Source of the DNA: CAZGLK01 sp964526375
GTDB lineage: Bacteria; Patescibacteriota; Minisyncoccia; JACQLN01
Direction of reading: 5' to 3'
Assembly (NCBI GenBank): GCA_964526375.1
Contig: CAZGLK010000007.1
Span: 1 to 25,123 of the forward strand
DNA length: 25,123 nt
A model generated the notes under the pieces. The model searched no databases. It saw nothing but the letters and a program-made list of their open reading frames with translations, and was not told where the DNA came from. The translations under genes and the position numbers were made by a program. Positions 1 through 5,600 of the stretch are shown here, in pieces (within the stretch, counting starts at the first letter, position 1; the number at the start of each line of letters is the position of its first letter).

Positions 1-12
1 AGAAAATCCAAG

Positions 13-33
13 CCCCGCTGCTTGCCAGCGGGG
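13..33 (+). terminator. hairpin at window edge, possible terminator of an upstream gene
   Basis: CCCCGCTG and CAGCGGGG form a perfect 8-bp stem with loop CTTGC. The following bases (TGTTCCT) are only weakly T-rich, so it may be a poor intrinsic terminator for a gene left of the window, or a plain insulating hairpin. It sits 13 nt before the -35 box of the next promoter. Confidence 0.4.
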
Positions 34-46
34 TGTTCCTACGCTG

Positions 47-75
47 TTGACAAATAGGTAAAAAGGCAGTAACAT
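47..75 (+). promoter_or_regulatory. sigma70-type promoter of the three-gene operon
   Basis: A consensus -35 TTGACA (47-52) is followed after 17 nt by TAACAT (70-75). The predicted leader is about 50 nt. A second TTGACA at 103-108 lies in the leader close to the Shine-Dalgarno site and has no room for a -10 box before the start codon. Confidence 0.65.
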
Positions 76-134
76 TAAGACATACTGAAAACGGCTAGTT
101 TTTTGACAAAATCACCTCTTTTTAAGGAGGAAAT

Positions 135-773
135 ATGGCTAAGAGTGGTAAGCAGAAGGGCGGCGGCGGACCGAAGCCTGTTGTGGTTGAAGTTCAAGTC
201 GCCGAGCCGACGGTTTCCGGAGACGAATGGTCGGTACTTGTTACCGCCATTGTCTCCCAAGGCGGCCGATCTCTGGCCGGCCATGTGCAATTTTACAGCA
301 ACGGCCAGGCCATCGGCGGGCCAGTACCAATGGATCCCAACGGCCGGGTCCCACAAGTTATCTCCGCACCCGACACGGAAAAATATCTTACCGTGGAGGC
401 GCAAGTGACCGGCACTCCCTGCCGCGGCCGCGCCGTCATTCAGGCGCCCGAGAAAAAGGCCGAGGAGAAAAAGAAAACTCTCCTTCCTCTGGCTGTGTCC
501 AAGGGCCTAGTAATCCAGACCGACCAAGAATGCGTCTGGCAATTCATTGTAAATGCCCAATACGAAGACAAGAAACCAGCGGTGGGTGTAGAAGTTTCGG
601 TGCTCCCCCATGTGGCCGAAGCAATCATTGATGACACTGATACAGCCGGCCTTACTGGTTTTGAGGTAGCGGTAACAAAAGAAGAAAAGCAGAAATTTTT
701 CAGAATTGTAGTATCTTCCGGAGAAAATCTGCAAGAAATACACGAACAGGCCTTCTACATTGAAAGGAGATAA
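135..773 (+). CDS. hypothetical Ig-like two-domain protein (operon gene 1)
   Basis: Not recognised as a named family. The 212-aa product starts at ATG 135 behind a strong AAGGAGG (124-130). There is no signal peptide: the N-terminus is a basic, Gly-rich tail (MAKSGKQKGGGG). Residues 16-100 look like a beta-rich immunoglobulin-type repeat, with VQFYSNGQAIGG...MDPNG resembling the 'FY.nG..iG....d.nG' core of bacterial Ig-like repeats. A charged hinge (EKKAEEKKK, 106-114) leads to a second beta-rich region (118-212). Only 2 nt separate it from the next gene, so the three genes are surely co-transcribed. Ig-like domains are usually extracellular; a cytoplasmic version without an export signal suggests a scaffold or binding role, but this is inference. 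Confidence 0.8.
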   Translation: MAKSGKQKGGGGPKPVVVEVQVAEPTVSGDEWSVLVTAIVSQGGRSLAGHVQFYSNGQAIGGPVPMDPNGRVPQVISAPDTEKYLTVEAQVTGTPCRGRAVIQAPEKKAEEKKKTLLPLAVSKGLVIQTDQECVWQFIVNAQYEDKKPAVGVEVSVLPHVAEAIIDDTDTAGLTGFEVAVTKEEKQKFFRIVVSSGENLQEIHEQAFYIERR

Positions 774-775
774 AG

Positions 776-1354
776 ATGGCAAAATTCAAAGAAGTTTTTG
801 CGGGGGTTTTCGGCAAATTGGCCGAGACTGCAGATATCGCCGAGCTGGTCATTTTTATCCGCGACGCCTTCAAGAAGGAAGCGGAAAAGAGAACCCGGCC
901 ACGTAAAGAGGTTGATGTTCTGGTTATGGAGACCGTCCGGAAACTAGCCTCTGTGAATCCTCACGCTAGTGAGCGGTTAAGGAAGAGGCACGGGTTGCGC
1001 CAGGCTCAATCTCCTCGTACTTACGGCGCCAATCAACCCTACGGCCCCCTGGACGAAGATCGCTTCATGGAGGCCATGGGGATGATATACACGGCCCTGG
1101 TGGCTACACCACCAAGTCCTAAGGCCATGGAAGGTATGTTTGAGTATCTTGGCAGCGGGCTCATTGATGAAGAGTTTGACCTCTTTATTGAAATGACCCT
1201 GAGCGATACTGCCACCAAGGTGGCCAAACATGTCGGCGGGCTTGTCGGAGCCGGATGGCAAGTTACCAATCAACAAGCCAACAAAGCCGCCCAAGTGATT
1301 GAGGACTGGCGAGCTCGTCAGACTTGGGTCAAGAAAGGCAAGAAAAGGAGGTAG
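776..1354 (+). CDS. hypothetical helical protein (operon gene 2)
   Basis: Not recognised. The 192-aa product starts at ATG 776, two bases after the previous stop, with AAAGGAGA just upstream. It is mostly predicted alpha-helical, with no signal peptide and no clear TM segment. A strongly basic stretch (about 34-80, rich in Arg and Lys) contains a Pro/Gly/Tyr-rich turn (about 79-91), and the C-terminus is a basic tail (VKKGKKRR). Residues 150-170 (a Gly/Ala/Val-rich helix) could be amphipathic. The position between an Ig-like protein and a membrane protein suggests it links the two, which is inference only. Confidence 0.78.
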   Translation: MAKFKEVFAGVFGKLAETADIAELVIFIRDAFKKEAEKRTRPRKEVDVLVMETVRKLASVNPHASERLRKRHGLRQAQSPRTYGANQPYGPLDEDRFMEAMGMIYTALVATPPSPKAMEGMFEYLGSGLIDEEFDLFIEMTLSDTATKVAKHVGGLVGAGWQVTNQQANKAAQVIEDWRARQTWVKKGKKRR

Positions 1355-1357
1355 CAA

Positions 1358-2203
1358 ATGATAGCACTTGTACAACAAATAGTAGGGCTCGCTGGAGACA
1401 TCTGGACCACCGGCAATTGGTGGGCGAGACGACTGCTGCTTGCACTCATGGCCTGGCCTCTCTTAATCTTAGCCGTGGGTGTCCTCATAGGACATCCCGC
1501 GGTTACGGCAACACTTGTAGTCTTTTCGGTGGTGCCGCTAGGACTCTTAGTATGGTTCAGTCAACCATTAATCCCGATTGCCGCTACGGCTGTTTCCTCA
1601 CTGCAACGGCTGCTTCAATGGGCTATCACTGTGTTCGCACTGGAAACAGCGCTAGGTGCCTACCTTATTGTGGTGCCGGTGGGCACAAGCTGGACCACAC
1701 GCGGGTTAGGGCTGGCGGCAGTAATACTTATGACCACCGCACTACTTTTTTACGCCGGTGGTAATAAGGCACCCAGATTCACTAAAATGCTCTGGGCTGC
1801 CGCCGGTATTATCACTGCCATGATCTATATCTACTGGTGGATGCCCGATCTCGTACCGGCAAGCAGAGAAGTCTGGCTTGCCGAGCAGGCGCAGGCGGCC
1901 GGCCGTATCCGCCGTGGCGAGCCGCTCATGGGCACACCGCCGGCCCAAATGGTCATAGCCAAACCCCGCCGCATTCTGGTGCGGGTGGAGGTGTCACCGG
2001 ATAAAAACACGCCGGTTGAACTGCCTCCCGCTACAAGGTTTATTTGTAAATCTCCGGGCCGGATGGACTATATCCTTCCAGACGGCAGGAGAATTAGAAT
2101 TGAGGCAAACCAGCCTCACAAAGATTTACCTTCGCCTTTTCCAACCCATTTCCACATTACGGGAGAGGCCGGAGTCGTAACTTTTTATGAGGAGGATGAT
2201 TAG
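1358..2203 (+). CDS. hypothetical five-TM membrane protein with soluble C-terminal domain (operon gene 3)
   Basis: Not recognised. The 281-aa product starts at ATG 1358 with AAGGAGG upstream, 3 nt after the previous stop. Hydrophobic segments lie at about 26-45, 48-67, 88-108, 115-133 and 143-161; the rest (165-281) is soluble. The soluble part contains an Arg/Ala helix (170-190) and then a small beta-rich domain (about 205-281) with LPDGRRIRIEA and a THFHITGEAG stretch near the acidic C-terminus (YEEDD). It is the membrane component of the operon. No transporter, sensor or secretion motif was seen. It is followed by three tandem hairpins, the last a terminator. Confidence 0.8.
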   Translation: MIALVQQIVGLAGDIWTTGNWWARRLLLALMAWPLLILAVGVLIGHPAVTATLVVFSVVPLGLLVWFSQPLIPIAATAVSSLQRLLQWAITVFALETALGAYLIVVPVGTSWTTRGLGLAAVILMTTALLFYAGGNKAPRFTKMLWAAAGIITAMIYIYWWMPDLVPASREVWLAEQAQAAGRIRRGEPLMGTPPAQMVIAKPRRILVRVEVSPDKNTPVELPPATRFICKSPGRMDYILPDGRRIRIEANQPHKDLPSPFPTHFHITGEAGVVTFYEEDD

Positions 2204-2215
2204 TTCTTTTTGTCC

Positions 2216-2282
2216 CGGGCGATTTTCAATCAAAACAAACTAAGGTAATCGCCCGCCAAAAGCAAAGACATTTGCTTTTGGC
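2216..2282 (+). other. two tandem stem-loops in the 3' UTR of the operon
   Basis: CGGGCGATT (2216-2224) pairs with AATCGCCCG (2247-2255), a 9-bp stem with a 22-nt loop. GCCAAAAGCAAA (2255-2266) pairs perfectly with TTTGCTTTTGGC (2271-2282) across a GACA loop, a 12-bp stem. The two share base 2255. They precede the intrinsic terminator and may protect the mRNA end or form a small structured RNA. Confidence 0.6.
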
Positions 2283-2283
2283 C

Positions 2284-2320
2284 CCCCACATCAAAAAATC
2301 GATGTGGGGTTTTGTTTTGT
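2284..2320 (+). terminator. intrinsic terminator of the three-gene operon
   Basis: CCCCACATC (2284-2292) and GATGTGGGG (2301-2309) form a perfect 9-bp stem with an 8-nt A-rich loop, followed by TTTTGTTTTG. A clear Rho-independent terminator. Confidence 0.88.
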
Positions 2321-2371
2321 GTTATCTTTAGGCTACAGATTGGCGTTGGGGCCTTGCACGCAAGGGCGGGG

Positions 2372-2399
2372 TTGACACCGTTTTCACTCAAGTTATACT
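2372..2399 (+). promoter_or_regulatory. promoter of the micro-ORF pair
   Basis: TTGACA (2372-2377), 16 nt, TATACT (2394-2399). The -35 box is the 3' end of the 17-mer CAAGGGCGGGGTTGACA (2361-2377), which recurs exactly, in reverse, at the promoter of the minus-strand gene that starts at 24880. TATACTT is repeated just downstream, giving an alternative -10. Confidence 0.7.
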
Positions 2400-2429
2400 T
2401 GGGATATACTTTGGGGCGGTAAGAGAATT

Positions 2430-2618
2430 ATGGGGAGATTGTCAGACATCCAACTGGAAAAGCTTTCGGACATTTCCTCGGACATCGCGGCGATCGCTTT
2501 AGCTTCTGTGGCGCTACCATCAATCTTCGACAAACTGGAGCCAACCAAAGCATCTTTGGGATTTATATTAACCTTCTTATTTTGGTCGCTAAGTCTGTGG
2601 CTATTGAGAAAACCATGA
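2430..2618 (+). CDS. small two-TM protein, 62 aa
   Basis: A 62-aa protein starting at ATG 2430, about 24 nt downstream of the predicted transcription start; no convincing Shine-Dalgarno is present. The N-terminal 15 residues are a charged amphipathic helix (LSDIQLEKLSDISSDIA). Two hydrophobic segments follow at about 18-35 and 43-59, ending in a basic LLRKP tail. Its stop codon overlaps the next start codon (ATGA), so the two micro-proteins are translationally coupled. Small membrane proteins of this layout are common in bacterial genomes but I cannot name a function. Confidence 0.62.
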   Translation: MGRLSDIQLEKLSDISSDIAAIALASVALPSIFDKLEPTKASLGFILTFLFWSLSLWLLRKP

Positions 2619-2704
2619 TGATCTTCTACCTCATTTTAGCAATCGTAGGACTCGCCTTTGTTTTAATGGCGCTACCCACAATTATCTCCAGAAACAAACG
2701 TTAG
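2615..2704 (+). CDS. micro-protein, 29 aa, single TM
   Basis: The start ATG overlaps the TGA stop of the 62-aa gene (ATGA at 2615-2618); a second in-frame ATG follows at 2618. The 29-residue product is one hydrophobic helix followed by a basic tail (ISRNKR). It shares the pattern FYL..AI..LAF......PT....R.. and the exact length with the micro-ORF at 16943-17032, which argues that both are real. KdpF-type one-helix subunits have this size, but the sequence does not match KdpF and no kdp genes are present. Function unknown. Confidence 0.55.
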   Translation: MMIFYLILAIVGLAFVLMALPTIISRNKR

Positions 2705-2750
2705 TCGGACGCGGCCGGGTTTTGGCTGGAAAGGAGGTGAACGCGCTCAC

Positions 2751-2786
2751 GACCTGCCGCGTTAAAAATCCCCAACGTGGCAGGTC
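2751..2786. repeat. imperfect palindrome
   Basis: GACCTGCC (2751-2758) pairs with GGCAGGTC (2779-2786), continued after one mismatch by CGTT/AACG around a 10-nt loop. It lies in the 308-nt gene-free stretch 2705-3012. An AAAGGAGGTGA at 2730-2740 looks like a ribosome site, but I see no convincing reading frame after it. Confidence 0.5.
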
Positions 2787-2802
2787 GACGGGTGTGAAAA
2801 TT

Positions 2803-2887
2803 GTCATTGCGAGCGAACGACAGTGAGCGAAGCAATCTCATATGACGAATGAATGAGGCTTTGATTGTTTCACTCCCTCGCAATGAC
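2803..2887. repeat. REP-like palindrome of the GTCATTGCGAG class
   Basis: GTCATTGCGAG (2803-2813) pairs with CTCGCAATGAC (2877-2887); inside, GAAGCAATC pairs with GATTGTTTC. Sequences of this class are widespread extragenic palindromes in many bacterial phyla. They often give false reading frames, such as the 85-aa frame on the minus strand here. Confidence 0.75.
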
Positions 2888-2956
2888 GCGTCTGACGCGA
2901 AATGACGCAAAAACGAGTTTCGTAATTCAAAGTGTTGAGCTCTTCCCCCAAACCAC

Positions 2957-2996
2957 AAACTCCCCCGATTGTTTATCGGGGGAGTTTTTAATTTTC
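2957..2996 (+). terminator. intrinsic terminator after the micro-ORFs and REP element
   Basis: AAACTCCCCCGAT (2957-2969) and ATCGGGGGAGTTT (2975-2987) form a 13-bp stem with a TGTTT loop, followed by a T-rich run. It probably ends the micro-ORF transcript after a 250-nt 3' region and separates it from the convergent minus-strand pilin gene. Confidence 0.85.
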
Positions 2997-3012
2997 TAGC
3001 TTGTAAACGAAG

Positions 3013-3387
3013 TTATAGTCCTATGCCCGTTTGTGCTGTGCCGATAAAACTTATTGTCACCTGAACAATGGCGTAAGATAACGCTGCCACTACTATGCCA
3101 AGTATTCCATACAAAAGTATACTTTTAGCTTTCTTTGCATTGTCTTCGCTGACCCCGGCCGTTACATACATATATGCCCCATAAACTATCAACACAACAG
3201 CTACTATACCAACAATGCCAATGGCGGTATTAATAACAAACAATAGCTTGTCCTTCGCCGTCGTAACAGTCGTTATTTGAGTGTTGGGGCTTACCACAGG
3301 AGCGGTTTGAGCTAGAGCGCCTAAGCCTGTTAAAGCCAAAACTGCCGGGGCAACTATTTTTTGAGCCAAAGTTTTGATTTTGTTCAT
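3013..3387 (-). CDS. T4SS-type pilin-like protein (TrbC/VirB2-like)
   Basis: A 124-aa small membrane protein. A signal peptide with basic start and hydrophobic core probably ends at ALA-QTA (residues 24-29). Two TM helices follow (about 53-74 and 90-114), separated by the polar loop VTAGVSEDNAKKAK. This layout, and the pattern VYGAYMYVTAG...KKAKSILLYGILGIVV, match the pilin-like family often annotated TrbC/VirB2 or T4SS_pilin in Patescibacteria. The start ATG (3387) directly abuts an 83-nt inverted repeat with no Shine-Dalgarno site, with a good promoter further up. It is one of three proteins in this cluster sharing the two-helix core. The role (extracellular appendage or secretion channel) is inferred from the family. 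Confidence 0.82.
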   Translation of the reverse strand: MNKIKTLAQKIVAPAVLALTGLGALAQTAPVVSPNTQITTVTTAKDKLLFVINTAIGIVGIVAVVLIVYGAYMYVTAGVSEDNAKKAKSILLYGILGIVVAALSYAIVQVTISFIGTAQTGIGL

Positions 3388-3470
3388 GATATACGATGCT
3401 AATCTACAAATACATGCGAATAATACGAATAAACTATTGTTATTTGTATGATTCGTTTAATTCGTATATC
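3388..3470. repeat. ACGAAT-word inverted repeat abutting the pilin start codon
   Basis: GATATACGA (3388-3396) pairs with TCGTATATC (3462-3470); inside, ATACGAATAAAC pairs with GTTTAATTCGTAT apart from one bulge. It forms the whole 5' leader of the downstream minus-strand pilin gene. It uses the same ATTCGTA/TACGAAT words as the repeats at 9994-10072 and 18508-18579. Confidence 0.65.
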
Positions 3471-3501
3471 TGCATCGGGTTACTCTTATCGACCTTTTTC
3501 C

Positions 3502-3530
3502 ATTATACCTGCTCGGTTGAGTTTATTCAA
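3502..3530 (-). promoter_or_regulatory. promoter of the first pilin-like gene
   Basis: On the minus strand TTGAAT (3530-3525), 17 nt, TATAAT (3507-3502). The predicted start of transcription is near 3495, giving a leader of about 108 nt that contains the inverted repeat 3388-3470. Confidence 0.7.
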
Positions 3531-3563
3531 ATGAGGCAAGGGGGTATAATCCACAACTCAACA

Positions 3564-3983
3564 CTAACCACTAACATCCCCCGCTGGGGCCGTCGGCCCT
3601 TTCAATACATCCAAAGCCACATAGATGACCGCTTTAGATAGCACCAGCACGGCTATACCTATCACAACATAAAGTATGGTTTTTCTGGCTTTTTTAACCT
3701 GCTCTTCGTTATCGGTAGCGGTTAGAAAAAGATAACCGGCATAAACAATCATTATAACCGCTACTGGGCCTGCCAGTATGAACAAAAAATTAATAATCCT
3801 GTTGGCTATTTCCTGAACACTGCCGGCGTTGATGGGGTCGGTTAAAACCGGCTGGGCGTCGCCTGTTTGACCTCCACTGGATCCTCCTCCTGTGTGACCC
3901 CCACTGGTGCCGTCGTGGTCCGCCCAAACCAAAACCGGAGCCGTTAAAAACCAAACTATCAAAATGTACCAGAGCTTGAGCAT
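3564..3983 (-). CDS. T4SS-type pilin-like protein with Gly-rich N-terminal linker
   Basis: 139 aa. A signal peptide (1-21, ending VWA-DH) leads to a Gly/Ser/His-rich linker (about 25-41) and then two TM helices at about 65-88 and 101-124. The core YAGYLFLTATDNEEQVKKARKT aligns with the loop of the neighbouring pilin-like proteins (VTAG..EDNAKKAKS and ITAAGNPTAISAARK). This is the pattern of the TrbC/VirB2-type pilins that occur as multiple paralogs in CPR genomes. The -10 box lies only 8 nt before the ATG, so the mRNA is probably leaderless. Its own promoter suggests it can be expressed separately from the first pilin. Confidence 0.83.
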   Translation of the reverse strand: MLKLWYILIVWFLTAPVLVWADHDGTSGGHTGGGSSGGQTGDAQPVLTDPINAGSVQEIANRIINFLFILAGPVAVIMIVYAGYLFLTATDNEEQVKKARKTILYVVIGIAVLVLSKAVIYVALDVLKGPTAPAGDVSG

Positions 3984-3991
3984 ACAAGTAC

Positions 3992-4021
3992 ATTATACCT
4001 TATTCCTTAGATAATTTACAA
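3992..4021 (-). promoter_or_regulatory. promoter of the second pilin-like gene, probably leaderless
   Basis: On the minus strand TTGTAA (4021-4016), 18 nt, TATAAT (3997-3992). The ATG at 3983 begins 8 nt after the -10 box, so transcription would start at or within two bases of the start codon. Confidence 0.65.
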
Positions 4022-4025
4022 TTTT

Positions 4026-4055
4026 TGTCCCTACGGGACATCTCCCGAAGGGAGA
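4026..4055. repeat. double mini-hairpin; shares 23 nt with the 3' end of nusA
   Basis: TGTCCC-TAC-GGGACA (4026-4040) and TCTCCC-GAA-GGGAGA (4041-4055) are two adjacent 6-bp palindromes. Bases 4026-4048 are the exact reverse complement of 19842-19864, which covers the nusA stop codon. The pair is framed by TTTACAATT words and by AGATAATT/AATTATCT outer arms. Confidence 0.7.
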
Positions 4056-4132
4056 CAATTTACAATTATCTGGATAAATCCAAAATCCAAAAAACTAAAT
4101 CCTAAACAAATCCAAAATTCAAATGTTCAAAA

Positions 4133-4492
4133 TTATCTTGAATTTTCCAGGATTGAGCCGAAAATTTTCATGTATTCCACGGCTTCCTGGATTAGTCTGT
4201 CCTTTTCCTTTTGATTGGCGCTGTCAGGTTCGGTTAATTTTAACCAAAGTCTGCTTTCCTTTGACTCTTTCCTACATATCTTTATGCGCATCAAAAAGTC
4301 TTTTTTGCCCAGAGATTCGTTAGCTTCAATGTAATTAGCCGCAACGGAGCCCGAAGATCTTATAAGTTGCCTGCCGTCTTCCAGATTGGAGGTTGTTCTT
4401 GGCAAATTCTTAACATAGCGTCTTGCGTCTTGAGCAAATTTGAATGTTCTTTCTTCTAAATCATATTGTTTTGAATTTGAAATTTCGGTCAT
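4133..4492 (-). CDS. four-helix bundle protein (S23/IVS-type)
   Basis: I place the start at ATG 4492 (MTEISNSKQYDLEERT), giving 119 aa. The frame remains open to ATG 4549, but those extra 19 residues are encoded by low-complexity spacer. The pattern LEERTFKFAQDARRYVKNL, then QLIRSSGSVAANYIEANES, FLMRIKICRKESKESRLWLKL and a final helix, is that of the four-helix bundle family named after proteins found in 23S rRNA intervening sequences. Its function is unknown; it forms homopentameric rings in solved members. Here it lies between two pilin genes with no rRNA nearby, as is usual for chromosomal copies in CPR bacteria. Confidence 0.85.
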   Translation of the reverse strand: MTEISNSKQYDLEERTFKFAQDARRYVKNLPRTTSNLEDGRQLIRSSGSVAANYIEANESLGKKDFLMRIKICRKESKESRLWLKLTEPDSANQKEKDRLIQEAVEYMKIFGSILENSR

Positions 4493-4603
4493 TTGGATTT
4501 GTTTAGAGTTTAGGATTTTGTGCTTTGTGCTTCTGTCTAGTATTTGCACCCCGATGAAACCTTGCCCCCGCTCGTGGCTGGTTTTTCAAAGTGCTGTCTA
4601 ATC

Positions 4604-5593
4604 CTAGTTGCAGTTAGCATCGTTGCGGGAGGGTTTTTCAAAGTGCCATGGTTCGGGGTTAGGCAATTTCAACACACAGAAACCCTGCGACCTCATAACC
4701 GATATGACTGTGTTCTGACAAGCACTGGTCTCACCGCACTGCCTGCCGTTTTGCCAACCCCAAACATCTATTGCCCGGCCGCTGACATGGGGGCAGTTGG
4801 AGCCGTTGGCGTCTTTCGGCACGCAAGCGATCTTCTGGCCCGGCTTAGCGGTGCACTTGCCCCCGACTTCAATGGGCTGTTGGCACTGGTCCCTGACGAT
4901 ATCCCACTGCTTTGCAACTGACCTGAAAGCACTGGTAACATGCAATTGTATTTTTTCATCCTTTAAGGTTTGAGAGTTAGAAGCCGCTATCAAGCCTCCC
5001 CAAGCTGGAGACCCCAAACTATTAAAATTGACTCCGGCGTCTGCGGAAAATGCTCTATCGCCGCCAAGAACATTGGCTGGTTTAACACTGGCTGGATCGA
5101 TCACGGCCGGTTCTTCATCTTCAAGTGTAATGGTAAGAGCGCCGCCGGCGGCAAAACCGCCGGTAACATCCGTGGGGCCTTTGCCGGAACAGACAAATGT
5201 AAACGAGGTGCCATTAAAGCCAAATTTGTCGCCGCCGGTTTGTCCGGCCAAAGCCGCCACCAGGCCCGAAGCCAAAACAAACGAGGCGTAAACGATCACC
5301 ACGCCGATAAGGGTGTTAAAAAGAATCTTTCTGGCGGCGCTGATGGCGGTGGGATTGCCGGCCGCGGTTATAAACCTAAAGCCGCCGTAGATTAAAAACC
5401 CCGTGGCCACAATGGGCGTTATGGTTTTAACGACAAAGTCAAAAATATTGCCCAACAACTTAAAGAGGTCGCAAAAAGAGCAGGTAACACCGGTGCAGGG
5501 CACGAGACCGGCTTGGACGGGCAAAGCAAAAACAACCACGGCGGCGATAGCCGCCGCGTAGAACCAATAGGACTTATGGGACCAATTGGACAT
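4604..5593 (-). CDS. pilin-like domain fused to M15 (VanY-like) D,D-carboxypeptidase
   Basis: 329 aa with two unrelated halves. The N-terminal part is a CPR-type pilin: signal helix (11-28, ALPVQA-GLVPC), C33, C38 and C41 before LFKLLGNIFDF, and two TM helices (about 50-72 and 90-115) around GGFRFITAAGNPTAISAARK. After a Gly-rich linker, residues about 180-329 are an M15 peptidase: TSAFRS (R224), the zinc motif HVSGRAID (H269, D276), and EPWHFE with catalytic E314 and zinc ligand H317. Known M15 enzymes cleave D-Ala-D-Ala or peptide bonds in peptidoglycan. Eight or more Cys in the C-terminal half suggest disulfides outside the cytoplasm. ATG 5593 lies in a 9-nt repeat, so the first 10 residues are repeat-derived; no other good start is apparent. 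It follows the solute-binding gene by 7 nt. Confidence 0.87.
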   Translation of the reverse strand: MSNWSHKSYWFYAAAIAAVVVFALPVQAGLVPCTGVTCSFCDLFKLLGNIFDFVVKTITPIVATGFLIYGGFRFITAAGNPTAISAARKILFNTLIGVVIVYASFVLASGLVAALAGQTGGDKFGFNGTSFTFVCSGKGPTDVTGGFAAGGALTITLEDEEPAVIDPASVKPANVLGGDRAFSADAGVNFNSLGSPAWGGLIAASNSQTLKDEKIQLHVTSAFRSVAKQWDIVRDQCQQPIEVGGKCTAKPGQKIACVPKDANGSNCPHVSGRAIDVWGWQNGRQCGETSACQNTVISVMRSQGFCVLKLPNPEPWHFEKPSRNDANCN

Positions 5594-5600
5594 ATTGGAT
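5568..5600 (-). repeat. 9-nt word repeat encoding the N-terminus of the pilin-M15 protein
   Basis: Read on the minus strand the units are ATGTCCAAT, TGGTCCCAT and AAGTCCTAT, preceded by a partial AATCCAAT. The start codon is part of the first unit and the repeat encodes MSNWSHKSY. The same word, in the same frame relation, precedes the solute-binding gene at 6888-6920. Confidence 0.65.

Noticed and set aside
103..108. Second TTGACA as a promoter for the first operon gene
   Set aside because: There is no room for a -10 box before the Shine-Dalgarno site at 124-130; the upstream pair 47-75 is complete.
2430..2618. TGA recoded as Gly (Gracilibacteria/SR1 code)
   Set aside because: TGA acts as the natural stop here and in several other genes with fitting gene ends, and core proteins show no in-frame TGA.
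2615..2704. KdpF identification of the 29-aa micro-protein
   Set aside because: The length matches but the residues do not, and no kdpABC genes are present.
2701..2958. 85-aa frame on the minus strand
   Set aside because: It is the translation of a REP-type palindrome and neighbouring hairpins; such frames are a known artefact and have no ribosome site.
3396..3641. 81-aa frame on the plus strand
   Set aside because: It runs through an inverted repeat, a promoter on the other strand and the 3' end of a pilin gene, with no ribosome site or recognisable product.
4544..4921. 125-aa frame opposite the M15 peptidase domain
   Set aside because: The minus strand shows the complete M15 motif set, so this is a shadow.
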